Below, in pieces: positions 1-7,507 of a stretch of DNA of 64,000 bases. A model generated the notes under the pieces. That model was not told where the DNA came from and did not search any database. It saw nothing but the letters and a program-made list of their open reading frames with translations. Source of the DNA: an uncultured Oscillospiraceae bacterium (lineage in GTDB: Bacteria; Bacillota; Clostridia; Oscillospirales; Ruminococcaceae); NCBI GenBank assembly GCA_934526065.1, contig CAKSZX010000001.1, forward strand, positions 1-64,000, written 5' to 3'. The position numbers and the translations under genes were made by a program. Each line of letters begins with the position of its first letter. Within the stretch, counting starts at the first letter, position 1.

Positions 1-69
1 TGGTAGCATTATTTTACACCTTGGTCGATATGAAATCTATTTTTTTACTGTTGCACTTGTTATTATAAT

Positions 70-135
70 CTGCTCTCCATTGCTCAAGGAGGGCGAGTTT
101 GCAGTTTGTTTGGGTTGTTGATTTATAGTGGAAAA
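70..135 (+). repeat. intergenic repeat: hairpin plus conserved tail, copy 1
   Basis: A short hairpin around a GGAGGGC core is followed by a tail reading roughly GCAGTTTGTTTGGGTTGTTG and then TTTATAGTGGAAAA. The same tail follows different hairpins at 410-480, 4650-4710 and 10757-10830. Confidence 0.55.
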
Positions 136-204
136 ACATTTTAAATAATTTGAAAAGAGGCGACCAATGGTCGCCCCTACGCTGTATCAGTGATTTATTT
201 TTGT

Positions 205-290
205 CTGTTACAAGTAAATGTATTCGTAAATTAGCATCGTAGGGGCGTTCATTGAACGCCTATGCAAACCTGTGGCTTGCACATTAACAA
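205..290 (+). repeat. intergenic repeat with GTTCATTGAACGCC core, copy 1
   Basis: The block CGTAGGGGCGTTCATTGAAC and the following CGCCTATGCAAACC are repeated almost unchanged at 10477-10529, with weaker similarity in the 30 bp before. The core GGCGTTCATTGAACGCC is a self-complementary hairpin. Confidence 0.7.
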
Positions 291-409
291 CCATCTGTCA
301 CTTGTATAACTCGTGACATCTCCCTTAACAGTGAGAACAAGTTTTGCTGTTTGTTGAAGTTATGATTTGTAGCGGAAAATTGTTTTTGGCAACCCTCCTG
401 TCGGCTTTG

Positions 410-480
410 CCGACACCCTCCCTTGCACAGGGAGGGCAGGTTTGTGGTTTGTTTGAGCTGGTATTTTATAGCGGAAAAAG
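410..480 (+). repeat. intergenic repeat: hairpin plus conserved tail, copy 2
   Basis: CCCTCCC-TTGCACA-GGGAGGG forms a hairpin, followed by the tail GTTTGTTTGAGCTGG and TTTTATAGCGGAAAA. It matches the tail of copy 1. Confidence 0.55.
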
Positions 481-637
481 GTATTTTTAGATCAATATGA
501 TGAAAAACTTCATTGAAGGTATATACCGGATCGGAAATTTCTATTATTTTTGAAATTTTTAGTGGTAATTTTAATTGATATGATGCATAATGTCTTTGTA
601 TGTTATCTTTTTTTCACAACGCAACTATACCACAAAA

Positions 638-685
638 ATGACTGCAAGCATCTCTTTTCAGAGTTCTTGCAGTCATCTTTTTTTT
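638..685. terminator. bidirectional intrinsic terminator
   Basis: An 11-bp perfect stem ATGACTGCAAG / CTTGCAGTCAT is followed by eight T on the plus strand and by TTTTTG on the minus strand. On the minus strand it lies about 60 bp beyond the stop of the surface-protein gene and probably ends that transcript. Confidence 0.8.
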
Positions 686-741
686 AGACTGTTTTTACAG
701 CATCTTTTCCGCAACCTGAAATAACCGGTATTTATCCCCAG

Positions 742-3700
742 TCAATCATTTGTTTTCTTGACAAACTTCAAAAAACTATTTACTCTTTTCTCTTTTTCTG
801 CACAAAGCAAAGGAAGTAAGAGTAACATAGTTGCTCCTATCATTGCTGTCAGCGGACGAGAAATATCTCCGGTATTCGGCGATTTTATTTTCTTCGTTGT
901 CTTTGCCTTTTTTGTACTCGTTTTGTTTGTCTTTGCGGTTTTTGCACTTGTTTTGTTTGTCTTTCCGGTGGTTGTTTTCTCCGTTTCTTCTTCCTCTTCC
1001 GGCTGTGCTTTTATCCTAAGGGTTGTATCCGCCGTACCGTCTTGGGAAACTATGCTTACGCTATGTTTTCCCACTTCCAATGTGGCAAGATATTCCGGTT
1101 TCAGTTCAACTATTGTTGACCCCTCTTTCAATATGTAATTTTCGGGATCCACCGTTTCCTCATCAATTTCAAGCCTTATGAATTTTTCTATTCCACAGTT
1201 TGAACGGAAGGAAACCGTTTCACCGGAATTTTCCGTTACGGTCTGTGAAGCACCGTTTACAATCTTGTAATTTTTCCGATATGTAAGCACGGGAATAATC
1301 CGGGTTTTCTCATAACCGCAATCCCGGCACCTGTACACCTTTTTTCCGGTTTGATTTTCATCATATCCCGGTTGCTTTGTCACTGTGCCGTAATCAAAAT
1401 TGTGGGCTCTGCGTTCAAGAATTTTTCCGCACCCCTCGTTTGTGCAAATATATTGATGATTTTCTTCGTCGCTATGCCAATTTTCACTTTGTCTATGGCC
1501 TGTCTTGGTAATTATCAAATTTTCTTTGCTTATCTCTTTTTTGTTTTCATCAAATATTTTACTGCAAATCCCGCAAGTGTAGTGGCTTTTTACGCCATCG
1601 GTTTCGCAGGTTGCCTTTTTCTCCCGGCTAAGTTCGCCGTATATGTGCTCGCCCTTTTCTCCGTAAGTTTTATTGCAATCGGCACATATCTTTCTTGAAA
1701 GGCAATTCCGCTGGCCGCCGTGATGCTCCGCCACATCAAGTATTTCATTGCAATTTAAACACTTGCGCCAGTGTTTTACGCCGTCGCTTTGCCAGTTATT
1801 TCCGGTGTTGTGATTTGATTTTTTAATGACTAAATCCTTTTCGCTGATTTCGTCTTTGTTCTCATTAAAAAGCTTTCCGCACTCTTTACACCGGTAATAT
1901 GCCTCTCTGCCCTCGCTTCGGCAGGTAGGCTCTATTCTTTTATTTAATATGCCGAAACTGTGTTCTGCCGGCTCCCCGTACCTGGCGCCGCAGACGTTGC
2001 AAACTGCCTTTTCTTCGCAGCGGGCTTTACCTGTGTGATTTGAAATATCCAGCTTTGCTTTACATTTTAAACAGCTTTGCCGATGATATTCACCGTAATC
2101 TTTCCAAATTCCGTCCGGTGTATGGCCTGTTTTCTTTATGATTAAATCTTCTTCGGTAATTTCCCCTTTGTTTTCATCAAAGATTTTATTGCATTTTGTG
2201 CAAACAAAATGGGCGATAATACCGTCTTTCTCACATGTTTCGGTTTTCCCCGAAATAAAAGAAAGCCGGTGCTCGCCCGGTTTACCGTATTCACTTTTAC
2301 AAACTTCACATACCGATTTGTGTTCACATGAGGTATCCGCCGCCCTGTGTTCTCCGTAATTTAACTTTTCTTTGCATCTTTCGCACTCTTGCCAATGGCT
2401 TGTTTCGTCTGTTTTCCATTCTGTGCCGATTTTGTGGTTTAGTTTATCTATGGTAAGTTTTTCTTTGAGGATTTCCTGTTTTTCCGTGTCAAAATATTTT
2501 CCGCAGTCCGGGCAATAATAGTGTGCCTTTATTCCTGCTGTTTCGCATGTTGCGGGAACTTCCCGGTAAGATACATACCGATGTTTCTTGATTTCACCGT
2601 ATTCTTTGTTGCAAACTTGGCAAAACTTTTTGCTCTCACATGGAACATTATCACAGATGTGTTCCTGTTTATCGGTTGTTTTTCCGCATTCGGGATTTGT
2701 GCATTCTTGCCAATGGCCTGTTTCGTCTGTTTTCCACTGTCCGTATTTGTGACCTGTCATAGGAATTGTCAAATCCCCGTTTTCAATAATTTCTTTATTT
2801 GTGTCAAAGAGTGTTCCACAGCTTTTGCATGTATAGTGTGCCTTTATTCCCTCTGTTTCACAGGTTGCGGCAACTTCCTTTGTTAAATCGGAATAATTAT
2901 GTTCTGTTTTTTCTTCTTTTAATTGTTGTAAATCGGTGTGTTTTTTCTCTGTATCAAATAACTCTCCGCATTTTGAACATCTGTAATGTTCGGCAACGCC
3001 CTCTGATAAACAAGTGGCTGTGCTGTCAATATGCTCATATTCGTGGTTACACAAAACAGTCACAAGGCAACTTGCCGAAACATCTCCCCGCCTGGCCGTG
3101 ATTGTTGTTTCACCGGCTTTGTGGGCGGTTATTGTGCCGTTTTCAACCGTTGCAACAAGTGGTACGGAAGAATCCCAAACTACATTGTCGGTGGAATTTG
3201 CAGGTTTAATGGTTGCATATATTGTTGAAATATCACCTGTATTTAAAGTGAGACTGCTTTCGGTCAATGTTACTGCCACAGCCGGGATTTCCGTGGGTTT
3301 TTCCGGTTCCGGCGGAGTAACAGTTACACGAGCCGAATCTAAATCAACGGAGCAAGGAAGCCACGCAAAGTCGCCAGAGTCGGTATAACTGTATATTTCG
3401 GCAGTGATATTGGGATACAATTCAATTGGGCTGTCAACATAATCAGCAATTGTTGCACATATTGTTCCCAAAGAAACGCTGTTTTCTGAGTTACTGCCGT
3501 CAAAAGTAAATTCATAAATATCTGTTTCATAATCCTCAATTTTTTGAGGGTATAAGTTTTCGTTAAAATCATAACTTATGTTACTGAACTCCGAAGAAAA
3601 CGAAAGTTTTACTCTTAATTTCGGTTGGTCTTCAGTGAAATTATTTGCCGTCAAGGTAAATTCCACATTATCTCCGGGTTTGCAAGCCCGAAGGGATGAT

Positions 3701-3819
3701 GTAACTTTTACCGAAATATCTTGCCCGGTCTCCGCCTTTACCGGCAGAGAAAAAATATTAAGTCCCCGCCCTATTAAAAGCGAAAACAATAGCAGATTAA
3801 ACATTTTTAATTTTTTCAT
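742..3819 (-). CDS. sortase-anchored surface protein with Big2 domain and cysteine (CxxC) repeats
   Basis: This is a 1025-residue secreted, wall-anchored protein of unknown binding target. A signal peptide covers residues 1 to about 29 (hydrophobic core, VKA-ET cleavage site). A beta-rich domain with an ACKPGD stretch follows, then a Big2-type bacterial Ig domain (about 178-255). From about 258 to 850 there are roughly six degenerate repeats with the pattern ATC...G...HY.C..CG..FD...GH...W...C..C...EH, each with CxxC pairs able to bind a metal or form disulfides. A C-terminal Ig-like domain and a Thr/Lys-rich linker precede the sorting signal SPNTGD (S980), a membrane segment and a KEKR tail. 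The variant SPxTG motif suggests a non-housekeeping sortase class; no sortase is present here. RBS AAAGGA precedes the ATG. Two 0A-box-like sites lie upstream (3864-3880). Confidence 0.85.
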   Translation of the reverse strand: MKKLKMFNLLLFSLLIGRGLNIFSLPVKAETGQDISVKVTSSLRACKPGDNVEFTLTANNFTEDQPKLRVKLSFSSEFSNISYDFNENLYPQKIEDYETDIYEFTFDGSNSENSVSLGTICATIADYVDSPIELYPNITAEIYSYTDSGDFAWLPCSVDLDSARVTVTPPEPEKPTEIPAVAVTLTESSLTLNTGDISTIYATIKPANSTDNVVWDSSVPLVATVENGTITAHKAGETTITARRGDVSASCLVTVLCNHEYEHIDSTATCLSEGVAEHYRCSKCGELFDTEKKHTDLQQLKEEKTEHNYSDLTKEVAATCETEGIKAHYTCKSCGTLFDTNKEIIENGDLTIPMTGHKYGQWKTDETGHWQECTNPECGKTTDKQEHICDNVPCESKKFCQVCNKEYGEIKKHRYVSYREVPATCETAGIKAHYYCPDCGKYFDTEKQEILKEKLTIDKLNHKIGTEWKTDETSHWQECERCKEKLNYGEHRAADTSCEHKSVCEVCKSEYGKPGEHRLSFISGKTETCEKDGIIAHFVCTKCNKIFDENKGEITEEDLIIKKTGHTPDGIWKDYGEYHRQSCLKCKAKLDISNHTGKARCEEKAVCNVCGARYGEPAEHSFGILNKRIEPTCRSEGREAYYRCKECGKLFNENKDEISEKDLVIKKSNHNTGNNWQSDGVKHWRKCLNCNEILDVAEHHGGQRNCLSRKICADCNKTYGEKGEHIYGELSREKKATCETDGVKSHYTCGICSKIFDENKKEISKENLIITKTGHRQSENWHSDEENHQYICTNEGCGKILERRAHNFDYGTVTKQPGYDENQTGKKVYRCRDCGYEKTRIIPVLTYRKNYKIVNGASQTVTENSGETVSFRSNCGIEKFIRLEIDEETVDPENYILKEGSTIVELKPEYLATLEVGKHSVSIVSQDGTADTTLRIKAQPEEEEETEKTTTGKTNKTSAKTAKTNKTSTKKAKTTKKIKSPNTGDISRPLTAMIGATMLLLLPLLCAEKEKRVNSFLKFVKKTND

Positions 3820-3863
3820 TATGTTTATCCTTTCAAATATTTGATTTCGCTATGAGTAAAAAT

Positions 3864-3880
3864 TACGACATATTTCGACA
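3864..3880 (-). promoter_or_regulatory. tandem Spo0A-type boxes upstream of the surface-protein gene
   Basis: Read on the minus strand, TGTCGAA (3880-3874) is followed exactly 10 bp later by TGTCGTA (3870-3864). TGTCGAA is the known 0A-box core bound by the Spo0A C-terminal domain, which occupies such boxes as a head-to-tail dimer. The pair ends 44 bp before the start codon. The same 10-bp tandem arrangement occurs at 5185-5201 before the Spo0A-like gene. Function is inferred. Confidence 0.5.
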
Positions 3881-4193
3881 TTTTAAAATATATAAATAAA
3901 CGGACTTAATTGCAATTAAAAGTTACAAACCGGTAAGAACCTTTTAGGCAAAAGTCCGAGAAATATTTGATTTTTAAACCTCCATTTCCGTAAAGATTAT
4001 TGAAATAAATCATAATATTTTTACAAAGCGTATGCTTAAAACCTACTCTTATTTCGATATTTTGTCAATATTTCATGATAATATTTTTGTATTTGCCACG
4101 ATCTTTGTATAGATATATAACTGTCAATTAAATTGTTTGTGTAATTTACACAATAAATTGCAAAACATAAAATCAAACAAACCGTAAAACAGG

Positions 4194-4400
4194 CTCTCTT
4201 TGGTAAAGAGAGCTGTCAGCGATAGCTGACTGAGAGATTGGAAATATTTTGTTTATATACGATATTCGGTTGTAGGTTCGGTTAAGAATAAGGTTATTGT
4301 ACCAAGGTCAATCCCTCCGGTTTTTCTAACGAAAAACCACCTCCCTTTACCAAAGGGCGGCGAAATTGCGGATTTTTGGGGTTGTTATTTGTGACCGAAA
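4194..4400 (+). repeat. 200-bp mosaic intergenic repeat, copy A
   Basis: The segment begins with the hairpin CTCTCTTTGGTAAAGAGAG, then GCTGTCAGCGATAGCTGAC, TTGTAGGTTCGGTT, a CCCTCCGGTTTTTC / GAAAAACC hairpin, and GGCGGCGAAATTGCGG. The reverse complement of 10550-10785 carries the same blocks in the same order, so the two are diverged inverted copies. No transposase or coding potential is seen. Confidence 0.75.
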
Positions 4401-4540
4401 TTTGGTGTAAACAAACTTGCAAGACAACCCCTCAGACGGCTAACGCCGCCAGCTCCCCTTGCACAAGGGAGCCAAGATTGATGCGAAACTCAAAGATATT
4501 TATCTGTAACCGAAATTTGATGTAAATAACCCACAAGTTA

Positions 4541-4590
4541 AGGCTCTCTTTGGTAAAGAGAGCTGTCAGCGTAGCTGACTGAGAGATTGG
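4541..4590 (+). repeat. partial copy of the CTCTCTTTGG hairpin unit
   Basis: This repeats the first block of copy A (CTCTCTTTGGTAAAGAGAG, then GCTGTCAGCGTAGCTGAC and GAGAGATTGG) without the rest of the element. Confidence 0.7.
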
Positions 4591-4649
4591 ATAAACAAAT
4601 TATTTTATCTTATTTTCCGCTATGAAATCAAGTCAAGCAAATAGCAAAA

Positions 4650-4710
4650 CTTGCCCTCCCATAAACAAGGAGGGCAAATTTGCAGGCTGTTTGGGCAGCT
4701 GCTTTATAAT
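4650..4710 (+). repeat. intergenic repeat: hairpin plus conserved tail, copy 3
   Basis: TTGCCCTCC-N9-GGAGGGCAA is followed by the tail GCAGGCTGTTTGGGCAGCTG and TTTATAATTGATG, matching the tail of copies 1 and 2. On the minus strand the hairpin could act as a terminator for the Spo0A-like gene that ends at 4769. Confidence 0.55.
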
Positions 4711-4768
4711 TGATGATCGCTTGACTAAATATTATTAAAATATATTTTCGCAGAATGATATATTTATT

Positions 4769-5119
4769 TTACTTCAAATTTTGTTTATGTATCATTTTTA
4801 CTTTTACATAATACGCCAAACCGTCGATAAATTCCGTTACCGTAGGCGGAGATGTAAGTTTTACGCCCATTATATTTTCTATTTGGTATTTATTATTTTT
4901 CCAAGCGTTTAGGATAACGGTGCGGATATTTCTTTCAATCGTCCGGCTGTTGCAATTATATTTAATGGATATGGGGCAGTATATCTGCTTGCTGACATTC
5001 AGCAAAGCCGTTTCATTTAAATTTACGATTTCTACGGCATCTGACAAATAATAATATCCCTTGTATTTCCTTGTAATGCCTAAATTTTCAAGTGTATGTT
5101 TTGTTTGGGCAGCGTACAT
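4769..5119 (-). CDS. stand-alone Spo0A C-terminal-type DNA-binding protein
   Basis: This protein of 116 residues matches only the effector (DNA-binding) domain of Spo0A, the sporulation master regulator. The family pattern is visible along its length: a first helix ending in LGI, then KGYYYL...A, a central Y.P.S.KYN segment, and the recognition-helix region SRTIERNIRTVILNAW, followed by the C-terminal PTVTEFIDGLAYYVK segment of Spo0A. The receiver domain and its phosphorylated Asp are absent, and the start (ATG with GGAG upstream, fresh intergenic DNA before it) leaves no room for one. It may therefore act independently of the phosphorelay, as a constitutive binder or through another partner. 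Tandem 0A-like boxes at 5185-5201 suggest autoregulation. The family match is firm by eye; the regulatory role is inferred. Confidence 0.82.
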   Translation of the reverse strand: MYAAQTKHTLENLGITRKYKGYYYLSDAVEIVNLNETALLNVSKQIYCPISIKYNCNSRTIERNIRTVILNAWKNNKYQIENIMGVKLTSPPTVTEFIDGLAYYVKVKMIHKQNLK

Positions 5120-5184
5120 AAATTTTCTCCGTTAAATAACTTTTATATCTGCATTTTAACATATTATGATAATTATCATATTTA

Positions 5185-5201
5185 TTCGACTTTATTCGAC
5201 A
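5185..5201 (-). promoter_or_regulatory. tandem Spo0A-type boxes upstream of the Spo0A-like gene
   Basis: On the minus strand TGTCGAA (5201-5195) is followed 10 bp later by AGTCGAA (5191-5185), inside the exact 10-bp tandem GTCGAATAAA. The pair lies 66-82 bp before the start codon of the Spo0A-like gene. It has the same geometry as the pair at 3864-3880. Confidence 0.55.
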
Positions 5202-5269
5202 ACTGTTTTCTTGAATTTAATGATAAAAAATATAAATAAAATGAGTTGATTTAAGAAAAGTTTAAAAGA

Positions 5270-5308
5270 AAACCTCTTTTGATACAATTTTGGTATCAAA
5301 AGAGGTTT
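5270..5308. terminator. long-stem intrinsic terminator
   Basis: A 16-bp perfect stem AAACCTCTTTTGATAC / GTATCAAAAGAGGTTT has a 7-nt loop and T-rich flanks on both strands. It could end minus-strand transcripts from the chromate-transporter genes. Confidence 0.65.
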
Positions 5309-5499
5309 TACAATGAAAAATATATTATTTGAAATTTGAACAACATGTCTGTATAATGCAGATATGGGCAGAGCCGGGGAAATCGGTTCTGCCCATTTGT
5401 AACTGTTCACAAATCTTATATCGGTTTTTAGCGTTTGCACTAAATTTGAAAGAGCCTCAAACGCTTTATCCGAAAATTCAGAGAAAAGATAAGTGTAAA

Positions 5500-6054
5500 T
5501 TATTTGGTCACACTTTTCTTGTTCATAATAAGGTGGGCGGCTATGCCCAAAAAAGCACCTAAAAATACGGAATAGACCGGACTTAAATCAACAACCATCA
5601 AAAGCACCAAAGCAAAGGCAAAAATACCGAAAGTGATTTTATCTATAATGCTCTTTTTCCAAAGTCCCATAATGGTGTTCAAAATAAGTGCGCAAACGCC
5701 GCTTCTTATACCCATAAGTGCTATTGCAACATAGTGATTTGTCATAAAAGAACTCATCACTGCGGCAATTATCAAAATTATTATAACCGACGGCACACAT
5801 ACACCAAATGCGGCAACGATACCGCCTAAGGTTCCGCCGATTTGGTAACCGCACAAAATGCTTGTGTTTACAGCTATGATGCCCGGGGCACACTGTGCCA
5901 TTGCATAGTTATCGGAAATCGCCTCTTTTTCAAGATAAGGCTTTTCGCCCTCGGACAATTCGCGTTCTATAATGGGCAACATTGACAGCCCGCCGCCGAA
6001 AGTAAGGGCGCCTACGCGACAAAATCTAACGAAAATATCAAAATATTTTTTCAT
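5500..6054 (-). CDS. half-size chromate transporter (ChrA family), duplicate copy
   Basis: This 184-residue inner-membrane protein belongs to the short-chain ChrA family, in which two half-size proteins usually work together. The family signature RVGALTFGGGLSMLPIIERE is at residues 13-32 and AQCAPGIIAVNTS at about 53-65, followed by four to five hydrophobic segments. Length fits the short-chain form. It is about four-fifths identical by eye to the protein at 6809-7363, so it is a tandem duplicate placed after the A-B pair. It has its own RBS (TTAGGAG) and 190 bp of leader. The substrate in this organism is unknown; chromate export is a family label, not shown here. Confidence 0.85.
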   Translation of the reverse strand: MKKYFDIFVRFCRVGALTFGGGLSMLPIIERELSEGEKPYLEKEAISDNYAMAQCAPGIIAVNTSILCGYQIGGTLGGIVAAFGVCVPSVIIILIIAAVMSSFMTNHYVAIALMGIRSGVCALILNTIMGLWKKSIIDKITFGIFAFALVLLMVVDLSPVYSVFLGAFLGIAAHLIMNKKSVTK

Positions 6055-6192
6055 TCTCCTAACCTCTTAACTTAAATGTCCGAAAGTTATGATAACATTT
6101 TTTGATTGAATAATCAACCAATTTTTCCCCATAGCGCCATAACTTTACATAAATTTTACATAACCATGGGACAAAGCCGTAGCAGGGCAAAA

Positions 6193-6224
6193 CAAAAGCC
6201 TCTCCCCACAGGGGGGGAGAAGCT
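6193..6224 (-). terminator. terminator after the chrA A-B pair
   Basis: On the minus strand a stem AGCTTCTCCCC / GGGGAGAGGCT, with one mismatch, is followed by TTTGTTTTG. It lies just beyond the stop at 6246. Confidence 0.7.
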
Positions 6225-6245
6225 GTGATTATTTATTCTGTGGAA

Positions 6246-6812
6246 TTATTTGTAAAGAAGTATGCCTAAAATAGCACTTAAAGCCAAAAATGCAACCGGG
6301 TGTATTTTTTTGATGGGTTTTATTTGCAACAGAACAAAAACTAACAGAAATATAAACCATGCCACAAGGTTTACACTGCCTGCCATTGCCGAAAGACTGC
6401 TGCCGTCATAGAACAGAGTTACTTGAATAATGCTGTACAGTGCAGTTGCTATAAGAGCCAATACACAGGGGCGCAGGCCGTAAAATGCCCATTCCACATA
6501 TTTGTTGTTGCGGAATTTGTTTAAAAACTTTGCCATAATGGTAACTATAAACAACGCCGGGAAGATTACTCCCAGTGAAGCACACAGGCTGCCCAATACA
6601 CCGGCAGTTTCAAAGCCTACATAAGTAGCCATATTTATTGCCATAGGGCCCGGTGTACTTTCGCTTATGGCGATAAAGTCAGTGAGCTGCGCCAAGGTGA
6701 ACCAACCTGTTCTGACAGACATATCCTGCAAAAACGGAATAGCTGTGGTACCGCCGCCAAAGTTAAAAAGACCTATTTTGAAAAATTCATAAAATAGCTG
6801 TGCGTAAATCAT
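6246..6812 (-). CDS. half-size chromate transporter (ChrA family), B partner
   Basis: This 188-residue membrane protein has the ChrA signatures in the B-type form: FKIGLFNFGGGTTAIPFLQD near the N-terminus and ISESTPGPMAINMATYVG at about 49-66, then several membrane segments. Its ATG overlaps the stop codon of the upstream A gene (ATGA), so the two are translationally coupled and probably form a heteromeric transporter. RBS GAGGGGG. The substrate is not known. Confidence 0.87.
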   Translation of the reverse strand: MIYAQLFYEFFKIGLFNFGGGTTAIPFLQDMSVRTGWFTLAQLTDFIAISESTPGPMAINMATYVGFETAGVLGSLCASLGVIFPALFIVTIMAKFLNKFRNNKYVEWAFYGLRPCVLALIATALYSIIQVTLFYDGSSLSAMAGSVNLVAWFIFLLVFVLLQIKPIKKIHPVAFLALSAILGILLYK

Positions 6813-7363
6813 TTTATACCCCCTCTTTTATTGAGAATAAAATGTGAGGCGATACCCAGAACTGCGCCTAAAAGCACCGAGTAAGCAGGGTTGATATTCG
6901 CCACGGTAAGCAGAACCAATGCGAAGGAAAAAATAAAAAATGTAACTTTGTCTACAATGCTGTTTTTCCACAAACCGAACAAAGTGTTAAGAACAAGTGC
7001 GCAAACACCGCTTCTTACCCCCATAAGGGCTATTGCCAAATAGTGATTTGACATAAATGACTGCATGAGAGCCGCCACTATTAAGATGATTATTACCGAT
7101 GGCATACAAACACCGAAAGCCGCAACAATACCCTCCAATGTGCCGCCTATCTGATAACCGCATAAAATACTTGTATTTACCGAAATAGTACCGGGGGCAC
7201 ACTGTGCCATGGCGTAATCGTCGGAAATAGCCTCTTTGTCCAGATAAGGCTTTTCACCGTCGGACAATTCACGCTCGATTATAGGCAACATCGAAAGACC
7301 GCCACCAAAAGTGAGGGCGCCTACGCGAAAAAATCTTACAAAAATATCAAGATATTTTTTCAT
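6809..7363 (-). CDS. half-size chromate transporter (ChrA family), A partner
   Basis: This 184-residue partner is encoded directly upstream of the B gene and overlaps it by 4 bp. It has RVGALTFGGGLSMLPIIERE at the N-terminus and AQCAPGTISVNTS at mid-protein. Ribosome site GGAGG. It is the likely parent of the duplicate at 5500-6054: most differences are conservative (Ile/Val, Asp/Glu) and cluster in the C-terminal third. Together the three genes form an A-B-A array transcribed leftward. Confidence 0.87.
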   Translation of the reverse strand: MKKYLDIFVRFFRVGALTFGGGLSMLPIIERELSDGEKPYLDKEAISDDYAMAQCAPGTISVNTSILCGYQIGGTLEGIVAAFGVCMPSVIIILIVAALMQSFMSNHYLAIALMGVRSGVCALVLNTLFGLWKNSIVDKVTFFIFSFALVLLTVANINPAYSVLLGAVLGIASHFILNKRGGIK

Positions 7364-7442
7364 GCTACTAACCTCCTAAAACAAAACTATAACTAATAAA
7401 CTATACCATTTTTTGCTTGAATAGTCAACTAAAACTGTAAAG

Positions 7443-7480
7443 AAAAATCGCCTGAGCCCAAATCGGCATAACAGGCGGTT
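7443..7480 (-). terminator. terminator after the YczE-type gene
   Basis: Minus strand: stem CGCCTG / CAGGCG with a 17-nt loop, then ATTTTTC. It lies about 30 bp past the stop at 7508. Confidence 0.65.
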
Positions 7481-7507
7481 TTACTGTGAGTAAATAATAC
7501 TTTTTGT

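Larger units (their letters stand above)
1..741. other. gene-free stretch with hairpin repeats
   Basis: No convincing gene. A frame open from base 2 to about 121 ends in a TGA but runs into a repeat that recurs elsewhere in the window, so it is more likely chance than the tail of a gene. The stretch contains repeat-family hairpins near 70-135 and 410-480, the GAACGCC repeat at 205-290, and a strong terminator at 638-685. Confidence 0.6.
3820..4768. other. gene-free stretch with repeats
   Basis: No open frame with a ribosome site was found. The first 60 bp hold the promoter region and tandem 0A-like boxes of the surface-protein gene. From 4194 the sequence is a mosaic of intergenic repeats: copy A of the 200-bp inverted element, a second CTCTCTTTGG hairpin unit at 4541-4590, and a CCCTCC hairpin near 4650-4710. 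Confidence 0.6.
5120..5499. other. gene-free stretch with regulatory sites and hairpins
   Basis: The stretch contains a 16-bp perfect palindrome TATGATAATTATCATA (5165-5180), the tandem 0A-like boxes (5185-5201), and a perfect 16-bp-stem hairpin (5270-5308). A second hairpin, ATGGGCAGA...TCTGCCCAT, lies at about 5363-5398. A minus-strand frame at 5192-5440 has no ribosome site or family features and is not called. Confidence 0.55.

Noticed and set aside
2..121. Open frame at the left edge that could be the end of a membrane-protein gene
   Set aside because: It runs through a repeat tail that recurs at 410, 4650 and 10757, so the coding look is probably accidental.
5165..5180. Palindrome TATGATAATTATCATA as a Fur-type box
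   Set aside because: It has the GATAATTATC look, but is only 16 bp, very AT-rich and not near an iron gene; it may just shape the promoter.
5192..5440. 82-residue minus-strand frame
   Set aside because: AT-rich, no ribosome site, overlaps a terminator-like hairpin and regulatory boxes, no family features.
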